The notes beneath the pieces were generated by a model that worked only from the letters and a program-made list of their open reading frames with translations, did no database searches and was not told the origin of the DNA. Positions 1 to 9,920 of a stretch of 64,000 bases of DNA are shown in pieces. Position 1 is the first letter of the stretch, and each line of letters opens with the position of its first letter. A program made the translations under genes and the position numbers. The DNA is from JACCXG01 sp963785755 (GTDB taxonomy: Bacteria > Acidobacteriota > Vicinamibacteria > Vicinamibacterales > 2-12-FULL-66-21). The stretch is taken from positions 124,001 to 188,000 of the forward strand of contig CAWAXG010000071.1 in NCBI GenBank assembly GCA_963785755.1, in the 5' to 3' direction.

Positions 1-3000
1 CCGCGACCCGCGCCCATCGTCAGCACGCCGACCGGCTGGCCAATGCGCTCGAGCGCGGCGCGCAGGTGCCGGAGACATGGCCCGAACGCGTGCATCCGGC
101 CTTCGTCACGCGTCTTCTCCAGCGCGCCCGAGAGTATGGCGACGCCGCATCGACGCTGCGCGATCAGCTGGTCGCCACGCTGGCCGCCCGCGGCGACACC
201 GTCGAGGAGGCGATCCGCGCCGAGGGCCGGAACCAGGCGGTCGAGCAGGCGTCGATGGCGAACCTGATTGGCAGCTTGCGCCTGATCTCGTCGTTCGACT
301 GGAGTGAGTTCTTCGAGAGCGTGAGCCTGGTCGAACACGTGCTGCAGCGCGACCCGGCCGGCATCTATCGGCGGATGGATTTCCGCAGCCGTGACCGCTA
401 CCGCCACGCGGTCGAGGAGATGGCAGATCCAACCGGCGATGGGCAGGTGCGCGTCGCGCTCAAGAGCGTGGAACGGGCGCGGCGGGTCGCCGAGACCGAT
501 CCGAACTCGCGTGGTGCGCACGTCGGCTATTACCTCATCGGCAACGGCCGGCGGCAGTTCGAGCGCAGCGTGGACTGGAGTCCGCGTCCGGTCGAGCGCG
601 TCAAGCGGCTGTTCTTCCGCTACGCCACGCCTGGCTACCTCGGCACCATCGGCGCCTGCGCATCGCTCATCGTCGCGGTGGCGCTCGTCTACGCGGACCG
701 GCACGGAGCGAGCCGGGCGGACCTGGTCGTCCTCGCCCTGCTGGCGCTGATCCCGGCGAGCGAATTCGTCATTCAGATCGTCCAGCGCATCATCGCCTAT
801 CTCATTCCGCCCCGGCGCCTGCCGCGGCTCGAGCTCGATCGCGTCCCAATCGAGGCGACGACGATGGTGATCGTGCCGACGATGCTCGACAGCATCCCAC
901 AGGTGCAGGCCCTCGTCGCGCATCTCGAGGTGCAGGCGCTCGGCAACGTCGATCCGCACATCCACTTCGCGCTGCTCACCGACTTCCGCGACGCGGCCCG
1001 CGAAACCCTGCCGCAGGACGCCGGGCTGCTCGACGAAGCCAGGCGGGGCATCGAAGCGCTCAACGCCAGGCATGGCGACGGCGGCTCCGGCCGGTTCTTC
1101 CTGTTCCATCGTCAGCGTCAGTGGAACGAGCGCGAAGGCATGTGGATGGGATGGGAGCGCAAGCGCGGAAAGATCGAAGAGTTCAACCGGCTGCTCCGCG
1201 GCGCCACCGACACCAGCTTCGTCGCCTCGGTGGGTGACCTGGCGGTACTGCCGCAGGTGCGCTACTGCATCACGCTCGACAGCGATACGCGCCTGCCGCG
1301 GGATGTCGCGCGTCAGCTGATCGGGATCATCGAGCACCCGCTCAATCGCCCGACGTTCGATTCGCGGCTCGGCCGTGTCACCAAGGGATACGGCATCCTG
1401 CAGCCGCGGATCAGCGTGACGTTCGCGAGCGCCGCGGGGTCGCTCTTCGCCAGCATCTATTCCGGGCACACCGGTGTGGACCCGTACACGACGGCGGTGT
1501 CCGACACCTATCAGGACCTCTACGGCGAGGGCATCTTCACCGGGAAGGGGCTGTACGACGTCGACGCGTTCAACGCGGCGCTCGCCGAGCCGGTGCCGGA
1601 GAACGCGCTTCTGTCGCACGATCTCTTCGAAGGGCTGCATGCCCGTGTCGCGCTCGTGTCGGACGTCGAGCTGGTCGACGAGTATCCGTCCAGCGTGCTG
1701 ACGCACGCCCGCCGCCAGCATCGCTGGATTCGCGGCGACTGGCAGATTCTCTTCTGGCTGTTCCCCTACGTACCGTCGCGTCACGGCGTGAAGCGGAACA
1801 CGCTGCCGATCATTTCGCGCTGGAAGATTCTCGACAATCTGCGGCGCAGCCTCGTCTCGCCGACGCTGCTGGCCCTGCTGACCGCGGGGTGGACGTTCCT
1901 GCCGGGCGCGCGCTGGGTGTGGACGACCGGGGTCATGGCGGTGCTTGCCTCGCAATTGCTGCCGATCGTGGCGGCGTTGCTGACGGGGCCGGGACGCGCC
2001 CAGTCGATTCCCGTCTTCTTCCGTAATCTTGGACGCGACGCGATCAACGGGCTGGCGCAAATCGCCCTGAGCATCACGTTCCTCGCGTTTCATGCCTTCG
2101 ATTCATTGCACGCGATCGGGCTGACGCTGGTGCGGCTCGGCGTGACGAAGCGGCGCCTGCTGGAATGGGAGACAGCGGCTGCGGCGGCCGCCAAGGCCGT
2201 CGGGACCAGGGGGAACCGCGGCTGGAATCGCTTCGCGAACTCGATGCTGTCCAGCCCGATCATCGCCAGCCTTGCGGGGCTCGCCATCCTCAGCTCTGGT
2301 TCGGGAGCCCTGCCTCTGGCCGCGCCGTTCCTGCTGCTGTGGGTGGTGGCGCCGGCGGTGGCCTACCGGCTGAGTCTTCCCGTCGGCGCGCGCGTGCGGC
2401 CCCTGGCAGACGATGAGCGTGCGCTGTTTCGCGCGACGGCGCGCAAGACCTGGCGCTTCTTCGAGACGTTCGTCACCGCGGCCGATGGCTGGCTGCCGCC
2501 CGACAACTTCCAGGAGCCAGGCGACGGCCCGATGGTGGCGCGGCGGACGTCGCCGACGAATATCGGCATGAGCCTGCTGTCGTCGCTCGCGGCGCACGAC
2601 CTCGGCTACCTGACGGCGCCGGCGCTGATCGAGCGCCTGGATCGGACATTGACGACGCTCGAGGGACTGGAGCGTTACCGCGGACACTTCCTCAACTGGT
2701 ACCACACGTCCACGCTCGCGCCGCTGCATCCGCGCTACGTGTCCACGGTCGACAGCGGCAATCTGGCCGGGGCGCTGAACGCGCTCGCGAATGGACTGCT
2801 CGCGCTCGAGGGCGCGCCGCAAACCGTCCGTGCGCGGCTCGCAGGCCTGGTCGATGCCGCGAACCAACTCGGGTCCGCGAGCGCATCGAGCACCGGCGAT
2901 GCGCCTGACCGCGCGATCGCGACCGCGATGAACCGGCTGGCGCGATCGATCGCTGCTGACGCCCGTCGCGATCCGTCCGACGAGACGATCGCGCGGCTCC

Positions 3001-6000
3001 GCGCGCTGGCCACCGAGCTGCGGGACGTGGCCCCCGACGAAGATCCGGGCATCACCTACGACGACGCGGGGGATCGCGTGTATTGGCGGCGTGCGGTGCT
3101 CGAGGCAGTGGCCGCTCTCGACGCGCCGGTCCCGTCTTTGAAGGCCGAGCGCGAGATGCTGGCACGGCGCGCCATGACGCTCGCCGATGCCATGCAGTTC
3201 GAGTTCCTGTACGACCGGCGCAAGCGCATCTTCGCGATCGGCTATCGTCTCGCCGACGCGGACGGTCCCGGGAAGCTCGACGAATCCTTCTACGATCTGC
3301 TGGCGTCGGAAGCCCGTCTGGCCAGCTTCGTCGCCATCGCCAAGGGCGACGTGCCGCAGCACCACTGGTTCCACCTCGGGCGGCTCGTCACCAACGTCAA
3401 CGGACGCGCGACGCTCGTCTCGTGGGGCGGGACGATGTTCGAGTATCTGATGCCGCTGCTGCTGATGCGGTCGTTCCCCGGCACGCTGCTCGATCAGAGC
3501 TGCCGTGCCGCGGTGCTGCGGCAGATCGAATACGCGCGCGGCCGCAACGTGCCGTGGGGCATCTCCGAGTCGGCGTATGTGTTCACCGATCGCTCCGGTA
3601 CCTATCAGTACAAGGCCTTCGGCGTGCCGGGCCTGGGGTTGAAGCGCGGATTGTCCGACGATCTGGTTGTCGCCCCCTATGCCACCGTCCTCGCGGCGCT
3701 CGTCGATCCGGCCGCCGCCGCGGACAACATGCGCAAGCTCGCGAAGGCCGGGCTCGACGCCCGCTTCGGCTTCTACGAAGCGCTCGACTACCGTCCGCGC
3801 ACGCGCGACGTCGATGCGGCCCCGGGCGACCCCGCGTCGCCGACGCCGGTGAAGGCGTTCTTCGCGCATCACCAGGGCATGTCGCTCGTCGCTATCGCCA
3901 ACGTGCTCTGCGACGATGCGTTCGTGGCGCGCTTCCACGCGGACCCGCGCGTCCAGGCCACCGAGCTGTTGCTCCAGGAACGGGTCCCTCGCGAGGCGAT
4001 TCTCTCGGAGGCGCGGCCAGCCGAGAGCACGACGACGGCGCCGTCGATCCCGGTGTACTCGAGCCGCCGCTTCCGCTCGCCGCATACGACGAGCCCGCAC
4101 ACGCAGTTCCTCTCGAACGGCCGCTACACGACGGCGCTCACGCACGTCGGGGGCGGCCACAGCACCTGGCGCGGCCTGGCGATCACCCGGCAGCGCGAGG
4201 ATCGGACCTCGGACGCGGGCGCGCACTACATCGTCCTTCGCGACCCGTGGTCCGGGCACGTCTGGTCGCCGACCTATCAACCGCTCTGTCACGAGCCGGA
4301 GAGTTACGAGGCGACGTTCGATCTCGACAAGGTCACCTTCCGGGCGCGCAACGGCGATTTCGAAACGCAGCTCCAGGTCACCGTGTCGTCAGAAGACGAC
4401 GTCGAAGTGCGGCGGCTGTCGATCATCAATCGCGGCACGCGCGCGCGCGAGATTGAGGTCACGAGCTACGCCGAGATCGTGCTGGCCCGTCCCGAGGACG
4501 ACTTCGCGCATCCGGCCTTCGGCAAGCTGTTCATCGAGACCGAGTTGGATCCACAGAGTGCCGGCCTGCTCTTCAGCCGGCGTCCGCGCGGCGCCGAGGA
4601 GGACCCGGCCTGGGTGTTTCACGTGATCGGCGTCGAAGGGCGTCTCGGTGGCGCCGTCGAGTGGGAGACCGATCGCGCGAAATTCCTCGGTCGTGGCCGA
4701 TCGCCAGGCAACGCGGTGGCGTTCGACGGCCGGGCGCTGTCAGGAACCACCGGAGCGGTGCTCGACCCGATCGCGGCCTTGCGCGACCGGGTGAGGCTTG
4801 CGCCCGGCGCGGTCGTGCGCCTGACGTTCGCCACCGGCGTCGCCACCGAACGCACCGCCGCGCTTGCACTGGCGCGCAAGTATCGCGACGGCAACGCCGC
4901 CTCGCGCGCCTTCTCGATGGCGTTCACGCACGTGCACATCGCGCTGCAGCACCTCGGCCTGACCGACGATCACGCGATCCTGTTCGATCGGCTGGCGTCG
5001 CGGTTGTTTGGCGCCGACACCTCCTGCATCAGCCTGGCCGATCTGGCGGCCAACACCATGGGACAGCCCGGCCTCTGGGCGTACGGGATTTCCGGTGATG
5101 TGCCGATTGCCCTCGTCCGGGTGACGGAAGTCGATGCGCTGCCGCTCATCCGGCAGGTCCTGCTTGCGCAGGAGTACTGGCGGGTCAAGGGGCTGCGGGC
5201 GGACGTCGTGATCCTCAACGAACATCCGGCGGAGTATCTCGACGAGACGCAGAATTTCCTGACGACTCTGGTGCAGGAGCCGCGCTGGGCGCACTGGAAC
5301 AACCGTCCGGGCGGAATGTTCCTGCTGCGCGCCGACGGCATGCCCGAGGCGGATCGGAGGCTGTTGTCGGCCGCGGCGCGCGTAGTCCTCGAGGGCGGTC
5401 CAGGGGATCTCGAGGCGCAGATGAACCGGCCGGCGCCCTGGCTGAGCGCGGCGGACGATCCCGATGTTGCCGCGACGCTGTCCGCTCCGCCGCCATCCGC
5501 CGATCCGGTTCCTGTCCCGCCGCTCCTGATGGAGAACGGCGTTGGCGGGTTCACGCACGACGGGCGCGAGTACGTCGTCGTGCTCGAGGGCGACCGCGAG
5601 ACGCCGCTGCCGTGGTCGAACGTGCTGGCGAACGCGGAGTTCGGCACCATGGTCAGCGCGTCGGGGTCGGCGTTCACGTGGGCCGTCAACAGCCGCGAGA
5701 ACCGGCTGACCCCGTTCGCCAACGATCCGATCTCCGATCCGACGAGTGAGGCGATCTACCTGCGCGACGAGGCGTCAGGAGCGGTGTGGGGCGCGACGCC
5801 GTCGCCGTTGCCGCGCCGGGCGGACAGCGGCCGGTGGGTCGTCCGACACGCCGCCGGCGTGACGCGGTATCAGCACGCGATCGAGGGGCTCGAGCAGGAG
5901 CTGGCCGTGAGCGTCGCCGTCGACGATCCGGTCAAGGTGTCGGTGCTGACGCTCACGAACACGTCGCCGGTCGAGCGCCGCATCAGCGTGTTCGGCTACG

Positions 6001-7982
6001 TGGAGTGGTGTCTCGGTCCGCCGCGGGCGGGCGAACGCCGGTTCGTGACGACCAGCGTTGACGCCGGGACCGGCGCGATCCTCGCGGCCAATACTTACAA
6101 CACCGAATTCCGCGACAGCGTCGCCTTCTTTGGTGCGTCCCAGCCGCCGGTGTCGCATACCTGCGATCGCGGCGAGTTCATCGGCCGCAATCGCACGGCA
6201 CGCCAACCGGCGGCGCTCTTCCGCGCCCGCCTCACCGGTGCGACCGGCGCCGGGCTCGACCCGTGTGCGGCGCTGCAGATCGAAGTGGTCGTGCCGCCGC
6301 ACGGTTCCCAGCGCGTCGCGTTCGTCCTCGGGCAGGGGAGAGACGGCGCTCACGCCCGGCAACTCATCACCAGCTACTGGTCATTGGATGCGGCTGTGAG
6401 AACGGTGGCCACTGCCGAGGCCACGTGGGCTGACACGCTCGACACCATCCAGGTCCACACGCCCGATGATTCGTTCGACCTGATCGTCAACCGATGGCTG
6501 CCGTATCAGACATTGAGCTGCCGGATCTGGGGCCGCAGCGGTCCGTACCAGCCGGGCGGCGCCTTCGGATTCCGCGATCAGCTGCAGGACGTGCTGGCGC
6601 TGGCCTACTCACGCCCCGAGATTTGCCGCGATCACATCGTTCGTGCGGCGGGGCGGCAGTTCGTCGAGGGCGACGTTCAGCACTGGTGGCACCCGCCGAG
6701 CGGCCGCGGGACGCGAACGCGCTGCTCCGACGATCTGCTGTGGCTGCCGTTCGGGGTCGCCACCTACGTGGCACGGACCGGCGACGCGTCGATTCTCGAC
6801 GAGGTCGTGCCGTTTCTCGAGGCCCCGCTGCTCGAACCGGGCCAGGCAGAAACCTACATGCTGCCGCAGCCGTCGTCACAGTCGGCGACGGTCTTCGAGC
6901 ATTGCGTCCGGGCCATCGCCCACGCGACAAGCTACGGCGCACACGGCCTGCCGCTCATGGGATCCGGCGACTGGAACGACGGGATGAACCGCGTCGGCCA
7001 CGAGGGGCGGGGCGAGAGCGTGTGGCTGGGATGGTTCCTCGTCCATGTGCTCAACGAATTCGCGCCGATCTGCGAGGCGCGGCAGCGTCCCGACCTGTCG
7101 CTGCGCTATCGCAGCGACGCGCACTGGCTCACCGGGATGCTCGAGCTCGCGTGGGACGGCGGCTGGTATCGCCGCGCGTATTTCGACGACGGTACGCCGC
7201 TCGGGTCGGCGCAAAACGAAGAATGCCGCATCGATTCGCTGACGCAGTCGTGGGCCGTGCTGTCCGGCGCCGCCCAGCCGTCGCGCGCCAGGCAGGCGAT
7301 GGAAGCGGTGCGCACGCATCTGCTGCGCCGCGACGCCAGGCTCGTGCTGCTGCTGACGCCGCCGTTCGATCGGACCGCTAACGATCCCGGTTACATCAAA
7401 GGGTATCTGCCCGGCATCCGCGAGAACGGCGGACAGTACACGCACGCCGCGTTGTGGTCGGTGCTGGCGCTCGCGCACCTCGGCCTCGGCGACGAGGCGA
7501 TGGAGCTCTTTCACCTGATCAATCCCATCAACCACACGCGGTCGTCCGACGGGCTCGATCGCTATCAGGGTGAGCCGTACGTAGTGGCGGCCGACGTCTA
7601 CGCGCATCCCATGCACGTCGGCCGCGCCGGGTGGACGTGGTACACCGGGTCGGCCGGGTGGATGTATCGCGCGGCGATTGAGGGGCTCCTGGGGCTTCGC
7701 CGCCAGGGCGCGACCTTCAGCGTGAATCCGTCGATCCCGGCGATGTGGCCGGGATTCTCGATTGAGTGGACGATCGGCGGCACGCGCTACGTCATCAATG
7801 TCACCAATCCGGAGCACCAGAGCTCAGGCGCTGGCTCGGCGACGCTGGATGGAGCGCCGGTGGATGCCGGGGCGATTCCGCTACACCACGACCAGCAGAC
7901 GCATCACGTCGACATCGTGCTCGGCCGGGACGGGCGCGCCGTCAACTTCGACGGCGCCGCCGAGCACACGGCGGCGAGGTAG
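1..7982 (+). CDS. Cyclic beta-1,2-glucan synthase (GT84-GH94), 5' end cut by window
   Basis: The reading frame is open from base 3 to the stop at 7982, so the true start lies upstream; about 2,660 codons are visible. Domains in order are an N-terminal region with hydrophobic segments (nt 640-800), a GT2/GT84-like transferase with the DSD metal motif at nt 1278-1286 and RRQHRWIRGDW near nt 1710-1745, further membrane segments (nt 1850-2380), a glycoamylase-like domain with HHQGMS at nt 3867, two beta-sandwich GH94-type modules, and a C-terminal (alpha/alpha)6 phosphorylase domain with GDWNDGMN at nt 6966, whose Asp is the expected general acid. In NdvB/Cgs proteins the transferase uses UDP-glucose to build a beta-1,2-glucan and the GH94 part trims chain length before cyclisation. 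The visible length is close to the roughly 2,800 residues usual for the family, so little is missing. No transporter (NdvA-like) gene follows. Confidence 0.93.
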   Translation, partial: ATRAHRQHADRLANALERGAQVPETWPERVHPAFVTRLLQRAREYGDAASTLRDQLVATLAARGDTVEEAIRAEGRNQAVEQASMANLIGSLRLISSFDWSEFFESVSLVEHVLQRDPAGIYRRMDFRSRDRYRHAVEEMADPTGDGQVRVALKSVERARRVAETDPNSRGAHVGYYLIGNGRRQFERSVDWSPRPVERVKRLFFRYATPGYLGTIGACASLIVAVALVYADRHGASRADLVVLALLALIPASEFVIQIVQRIIAYLIPPRRLPRLELDRVPIEATTMVIVPTMLDSIPQVQALVAHLEVQALGNVDPHIHFALLTDFRDAARETLPQDAGLLDEARRGIEALNARHGDGGSGRFFLFHRQRQWNEREGMWMGWERKRGKIEEFNRLLRGATDTSFVASVGDLAVLPQVRYCITLDSDTRLPRDVARQLIGIIEHPLNRPTFDSRLGRVTKGYGILQPRISVTFASAAGSLFASIYSGHTGVDPYTTAVSDTYQDLYGEGIFTGKGLYDVDAFNAALAEPVPENALLSHDLFEGLHARVALVSDVELVDEYPSSVLTHARRQHRWIRGDWQILFWLFPYVPSRHGVKRNTLPIISRWKILDNLRRSLVSPTLLALLTAGWTFLPGARWVWTTGVMAVLASQLLPIVAALLTGPGRAQSIPVFFRNLGRDAINGLAQIALSITFLAFHAFDSLHAIGLTLVRLGVTKRRLLEWETAAAAAAKAVGTRGNRGWNRFANSMLSSPIIASLAGLAILSSGSGALPLAAPFLLLWVVAPAVAYRLSLPVGARVRPLADDERALFRATARKTWRFFETFVTAADGWLPPDNFQEPGDGPMVARRTSPTNIGMSLLSSLAAHDLGYLTAPALIERLDRTLTTLEGLERYRGHFLNWYHTSTLAPLHPRYVSTVDSGNLAGALNALANGLLALEGAPQTVRARLAGLVDAANQLGSASASSTGDAPDRAIATAMNRLARSIAADARRDPSDETIARLRALATELRDVAPDEDPGITYDDAGDRVYWRRAVLEAVAALDAPVPSLKAEREMLARRAMTLADAMQFEFLYDRRKRIFAIGYRLADADGPGKLDESFYDLLASEARLASFVAIAKGDVPQHHWFHLGRLVTNVNGRATLVSWGGTMFEYLMPLLLMRSFPGTLLDQSCRAAVLRQIEYARGRNVPWGISESAYVFTDRSGTYQYKAFGVPGLGLKRGLSDDLVVAPYATVLAALVDPAAAADNMRKLAKAGLDARFGFYEALDYRPRTRDVDAAPGDPASPTPVKAFFAHHQGMSLVAIANVLCDDAFVARFHADPRVQATELLLQERVPREAILSEARPAESTTTAPSIPVYSSRRFRSPHTTSPHTQFLSNGRYTTALTHVGGGHSTWRGLAITRQREDRTSDAGAHYIVLRDPWSGHVWSPTYQPLCHEPESYEATFDLDKVTFRARNGDFETQLQVTVSSEDDVEVRRLSIINRGTRAREIEVTSYAEIVLARPEDDFAHPAFGKLFIETELDPQSAGLLFSRRPRGAEEDPAWVFHVIGVEGRLGGAVEWETDRAKFLGRGRSPGNAVAFDGRALSGTTGAVLDPIAALRDRVRLAPGAVVRLTFATGVATERTAALALARKYRDGNAASRAFSMAFTHVHIALQHLGLTDDHAILFDRLASRLFGADTSCISLADLAANTMGQPGLWAYGISGDVPIALVRVTEVDALPLIRQVLLAQEYWRVKGLRADVVILNEHPAEYLDETQNFLTTLVQEPRWAHWNNRPGGMFLLRADGMPEADRRLLSAAARVVLEGGPGDLEAQMNRPAPWLSAADDPDVAATLSAPPPSADPVPVPPLLMENGVGGFTHDGREYVVVLEGDRETPLPWSNVLANAEFGTMVSASGSAFTWAVNSRENRLTPFANDPISDPTSEAIYLRDEASGAVWGATPSPLPRRADSGRWVVRHAAGVTRYQHAIEGLEQELAVSVAVDDPVKVSVLTLTNTSPVERRISVFGYVEWCLGPPRAGERRFVTTSVDAGTGAILAANTYNTEFRDSVAFFGASQPPVSHTCDRGEFIGRNRTARQPAALFRARLTGATGAGLDPCAALQIEVVVPPHGSQRVAFVLGQGRDGAHARQLITSYWSLDAAVRTVATAEATWADTLDTIQVHTPDDSFDLIVNRWLPYQTLSCRIWGRSGPYQPGGAFGFRDQLQDVLALAYSRPEICRDHIVRAAGRQFVEGDVQHWWHPPSGRGTRTRCSDDLLWLPFGVATYVARTGDASILDEVVPFLEAPLLEPGQAETYMLPQPSSQSATVFEHCVRAIAHATSYGAHGLPLMGSGDWNDGMNRVGHEGRGESVWLGWFLVHVLNEFAPICEARQRPDLSLRYRSDAHWLTGMLELAWDGGWYRRAYFDDGTPLGSAQNEECRIDSLTQSWAVLSGAAQPSRARQAMEAVRTHLLRRDARLVLLLTPPFDRTANDPGYIKGYLPGIRENGGQYTHAALWSVLALAHLGLGDEAMELFHLINPINHTRSSDGLDRYQGEPYVVAADVYAHPMHVGRAGWTWYTGSAGWMYRAAIEGLLGLRRQGATFSVNPSIPAMWPGFSIEWTIGGTRYVINVTNPEHQSSGAGSATLDGAPVDAGAIPLHHDQQTHHVDIVLGRDGRAVNFDGAAEHTAAR

Positions 7983-8017
7983 CCGCCCCAATTTCTGCAA
8001 TCTCCGCGGCTCTCCCT

Positions 8018-8036
8018 GATCGCAGATTCTGCGATC
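8018..8036. terminator. Stem-loop between convergent genes
   Basis: Perfect 7-bp arms GATCGCA (8018-8024) and TGCGATC (8030-8036) surround a 5-base loop between the convergent glucan synthase and AAA genes. There is no T-tract, so a bidirectional transcription end is a positional inference only. Confidence 0.4.
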
Positions 8037-8054
8037 CTCCTCCTCGCGCGGCGG

Positions 8055-9920
8055 TCACAGCACCTTGACGATGACCCAGGTGCTCCCGCGCTTTTCCATC
8101 CTGAACTCGGTCACGTTGTAGATGTCCGTCAGCTTGCCCTTGACAACGACCTGCTTGCGCACAGCCGCGTTCACTGTGGCGCGCTGGCGATCGGCGGAAA
8201 ACACGATCCCGATGTGATTGATGGTGAGGCGGTAGGTGGAAGCGGCGGTTAAGTCTGTCTGGATCGTCTGTGCCTCCGCAGGCGGCAGGACCTGAACCCG
8301 TTTCAAGGCCGAAAGGTCTCTCGCGCCGTACGCCGCCTGGTACTTGCGCAACACCTCCGTGACGGCTTCGTCATCTGAGGCTGCCTGGTTGGCCGCCGGT
8401 TTTTCGACCGGCGCGGGCGACGGCGGTCGCGGGGCAGGATCAATGCGCGGCGCCGGGCGTGTCGGCGGCGGGTCGGGCGATGCCTCGGCGCGACCCGGCG
8501 GTGGGTTCGCCCTCAATTCGGCGAGCTCCTTCTCGGCGTCCGTACGAGCGGCGGCGATCTCGTTCGCGGCCCTGGCCGCTGTTGCCGGTGCTAACGGGCT
8601 CAGGGCTTCGAGAAGCTTTTGGGTGAGCGCGAGGTCTCGCTCGCGCTCGGACAGGCTCTTCTCCGTGATCAGCCACTGCCGGGCCGCATCGTCGCGTTCC
8701 AGGGCCGCCCGCTGTGCCTGGTACTCGGCTTCGCCCTTCTGGCGCCACGCATAAATGGCGAGCGGAATCGTGACGAGCGTCGTCAGCACGAGGAGCCCGG
8801 CGGCGATGCGGGTGAGGCGGCGGCGCCAGTTGACGTGCAGACGCAGGTGATCCTGCGCCCACCGCTCGTCGAACACGTGTTCGTAGATGGCGTTGCGCAC
8901 TCGCAAGGCGCCGCCGGAGGGGCGGACAACGCCGGAGAGCTTCAGCCAGGAGCCGACCTGATCGAGCTCCTTGTCCGGGACTCGCTCGCCGCGGCGGATC
9001 TCGCCGTAGGTACGAAGGACCGCCTCGCGGTTGAAGGCCTTCCTGGTCAGCATGTCGCGGACGAACTGAAGATTGCTGTCGGTCTCGGCGCCGGCCCGGA
9101 GAAACAGATCGCGGATGCGCTCGTCGACGGTCGTGTCAGTCCAGACCGGCGGCGGAGACTCTGCCAGCGAACGGAGCACCCGCAGCGTCAGGTAGGGATG
9201 TCCGCCGGTCCATCCGAGCACCCGCGCAATGAGCTCGCTCCCGGCCGCGGCGGGCAGGCTGAACGGTGCGGCCAGTGCGGCGGCCTCCTCGTGGGTAAAG
9301 TCCGTCAGGTCGATCCGGTAGCCGATGTTGAACGGCGTGCGGGCGGCGTCCTTGATCAGGTCGCCGGGCGTGGCGACGCCGATGAGCACGAACGACAACC
9401 GATGGAGATCGGGATCCGCGGCGCGATTCTGGTAGAGAAAGCGGATGGCCGCGAAGAAGTCGTCGGTGAAGCCGAGGCCGAGGGTCGTGTCGATCTCGTC
9501 GATGAAGACGATCAGACGTTCGTGCCGCTCCGCGAGTGCAACCTCGCGGAGGTAACGCGTGAAACGATGGGCGAGCGAATGATGAAGCTGCTGGTCAAAC
9601 CACGGGGCCGCAGCCGTGGCGAGACCGAGCTGTTCCTGAATCGCGAGGAGCATGCCCTTGTACCATTGCTCGGCCGTGGTCTGCGCTCCGAATTCGGTCA
9701 GATCGATCACGACCGGCCGGGCACCTTCGGCAGACAGCCGTTCCGCCGTGTGGATCATCAGGCTGGACTTGCCCATCTGCCGCGACGTGAGGATGTAGGT
9801 GAAGTGTCCGGCCCGGCAGTGTTCCAGCAGCTCGTCGTCGGCGCGGCGCTGGAGATAGACTCCGCCTCCGGCCTGCACGGTGCCGCCGGCGACGAACGCG
9901 AACGCCTCAGCTCGGGTCAT
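8055..9920 (-). CDS. Membrane-anchored AAA-like ATPase with C-terminal NTF2-like domain
   Basis: This protein of about 621 aa belongs to the AAA-like (AAA_35 type) family. Walker A is TSRQMGKSSL at residues 45-54, and Walker B is in LIVFIDEID. A winged-helix-like segment follows, then one transmembrane helix (about residues 370-392, LLVLTTLVTIPLAIYAW), a charged coiled coil, a Pro-rich linker, and a C-terminal domain of about 110 residues that resembles SnoaL/DUF4440 (NTF2-like) folds. The ATPase would be cytoplasmic and the coiled coil plus NTF2-like domain periplasmic. The start at 9920 (MTRAEAF) is chosen because it overlaps the upstream TIR-AAA gene by 14 bp; a longer frame runs to 9983. 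The ATPase half is paralogous to that of the upstream gene. Family members are common beside TIR or caspase-like domains, but their function is not established. Confidence 0.75.
   Translation of the reverse strand: MTRAEAFAFVAGGTVQAGGGVYLQRRADDELLEHCRAGHFTYILTSRQMGKSSLMIHTAERLSAEGARPVVIDLTEFGAQTTAEQWYKGMLLAIQEQLGLATAAAPWFDQQLHHSLAHRFTRYLREVALAERHERLIVFIDEIDTTLGLGFTDDFFAAIRFLYQNRAADPDLHRLSFVLIGVATPGDLIKDAARTPFNIGYRIDLTDFTHEEAAALAAPFSLPAAAGSELIARVLGWTGGHPYLTLRVLRSLAESPPPVWTDTTVDERIRDLFLRAGAETDSNLQFVRDMLTRKAFNREAVLRTYGEIRRGERVPDKELDQVGSWLKLSGVVRPSGGALRVRNAIYEHVFDERWAQDHLRLHVNWRRRLTRIAAGLLVLTTLVTIPLAIYAWRQKGEAEYQAQRAALERDDAARQWLITEKSLSERERDLALTQKLLEALSPLAPATAARAANEIAAARTDAEKELAELRANPPPGRAEASPDPPPTRPAPRIDPAPRPPSPAPVEKPAANQAASDDEAVTEVLRKYQAAYGARDLSALKRVQVLPPAEAQTIQTDLTAASTYRLTINHIGIVFSADRQRATVNAAVRKQVVVKGKLTDIYNVTEFRMEKRGSTWVIVKVL

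Noticed and set aside
2103..4292. Minus-strand open frame of 729 codons opposite the glucan synthase
   Set aside because: Arg/Glu/Gly-rich shadow of high-GC coding DNA with no domain motif; the plus strand holds a clear enzyme.
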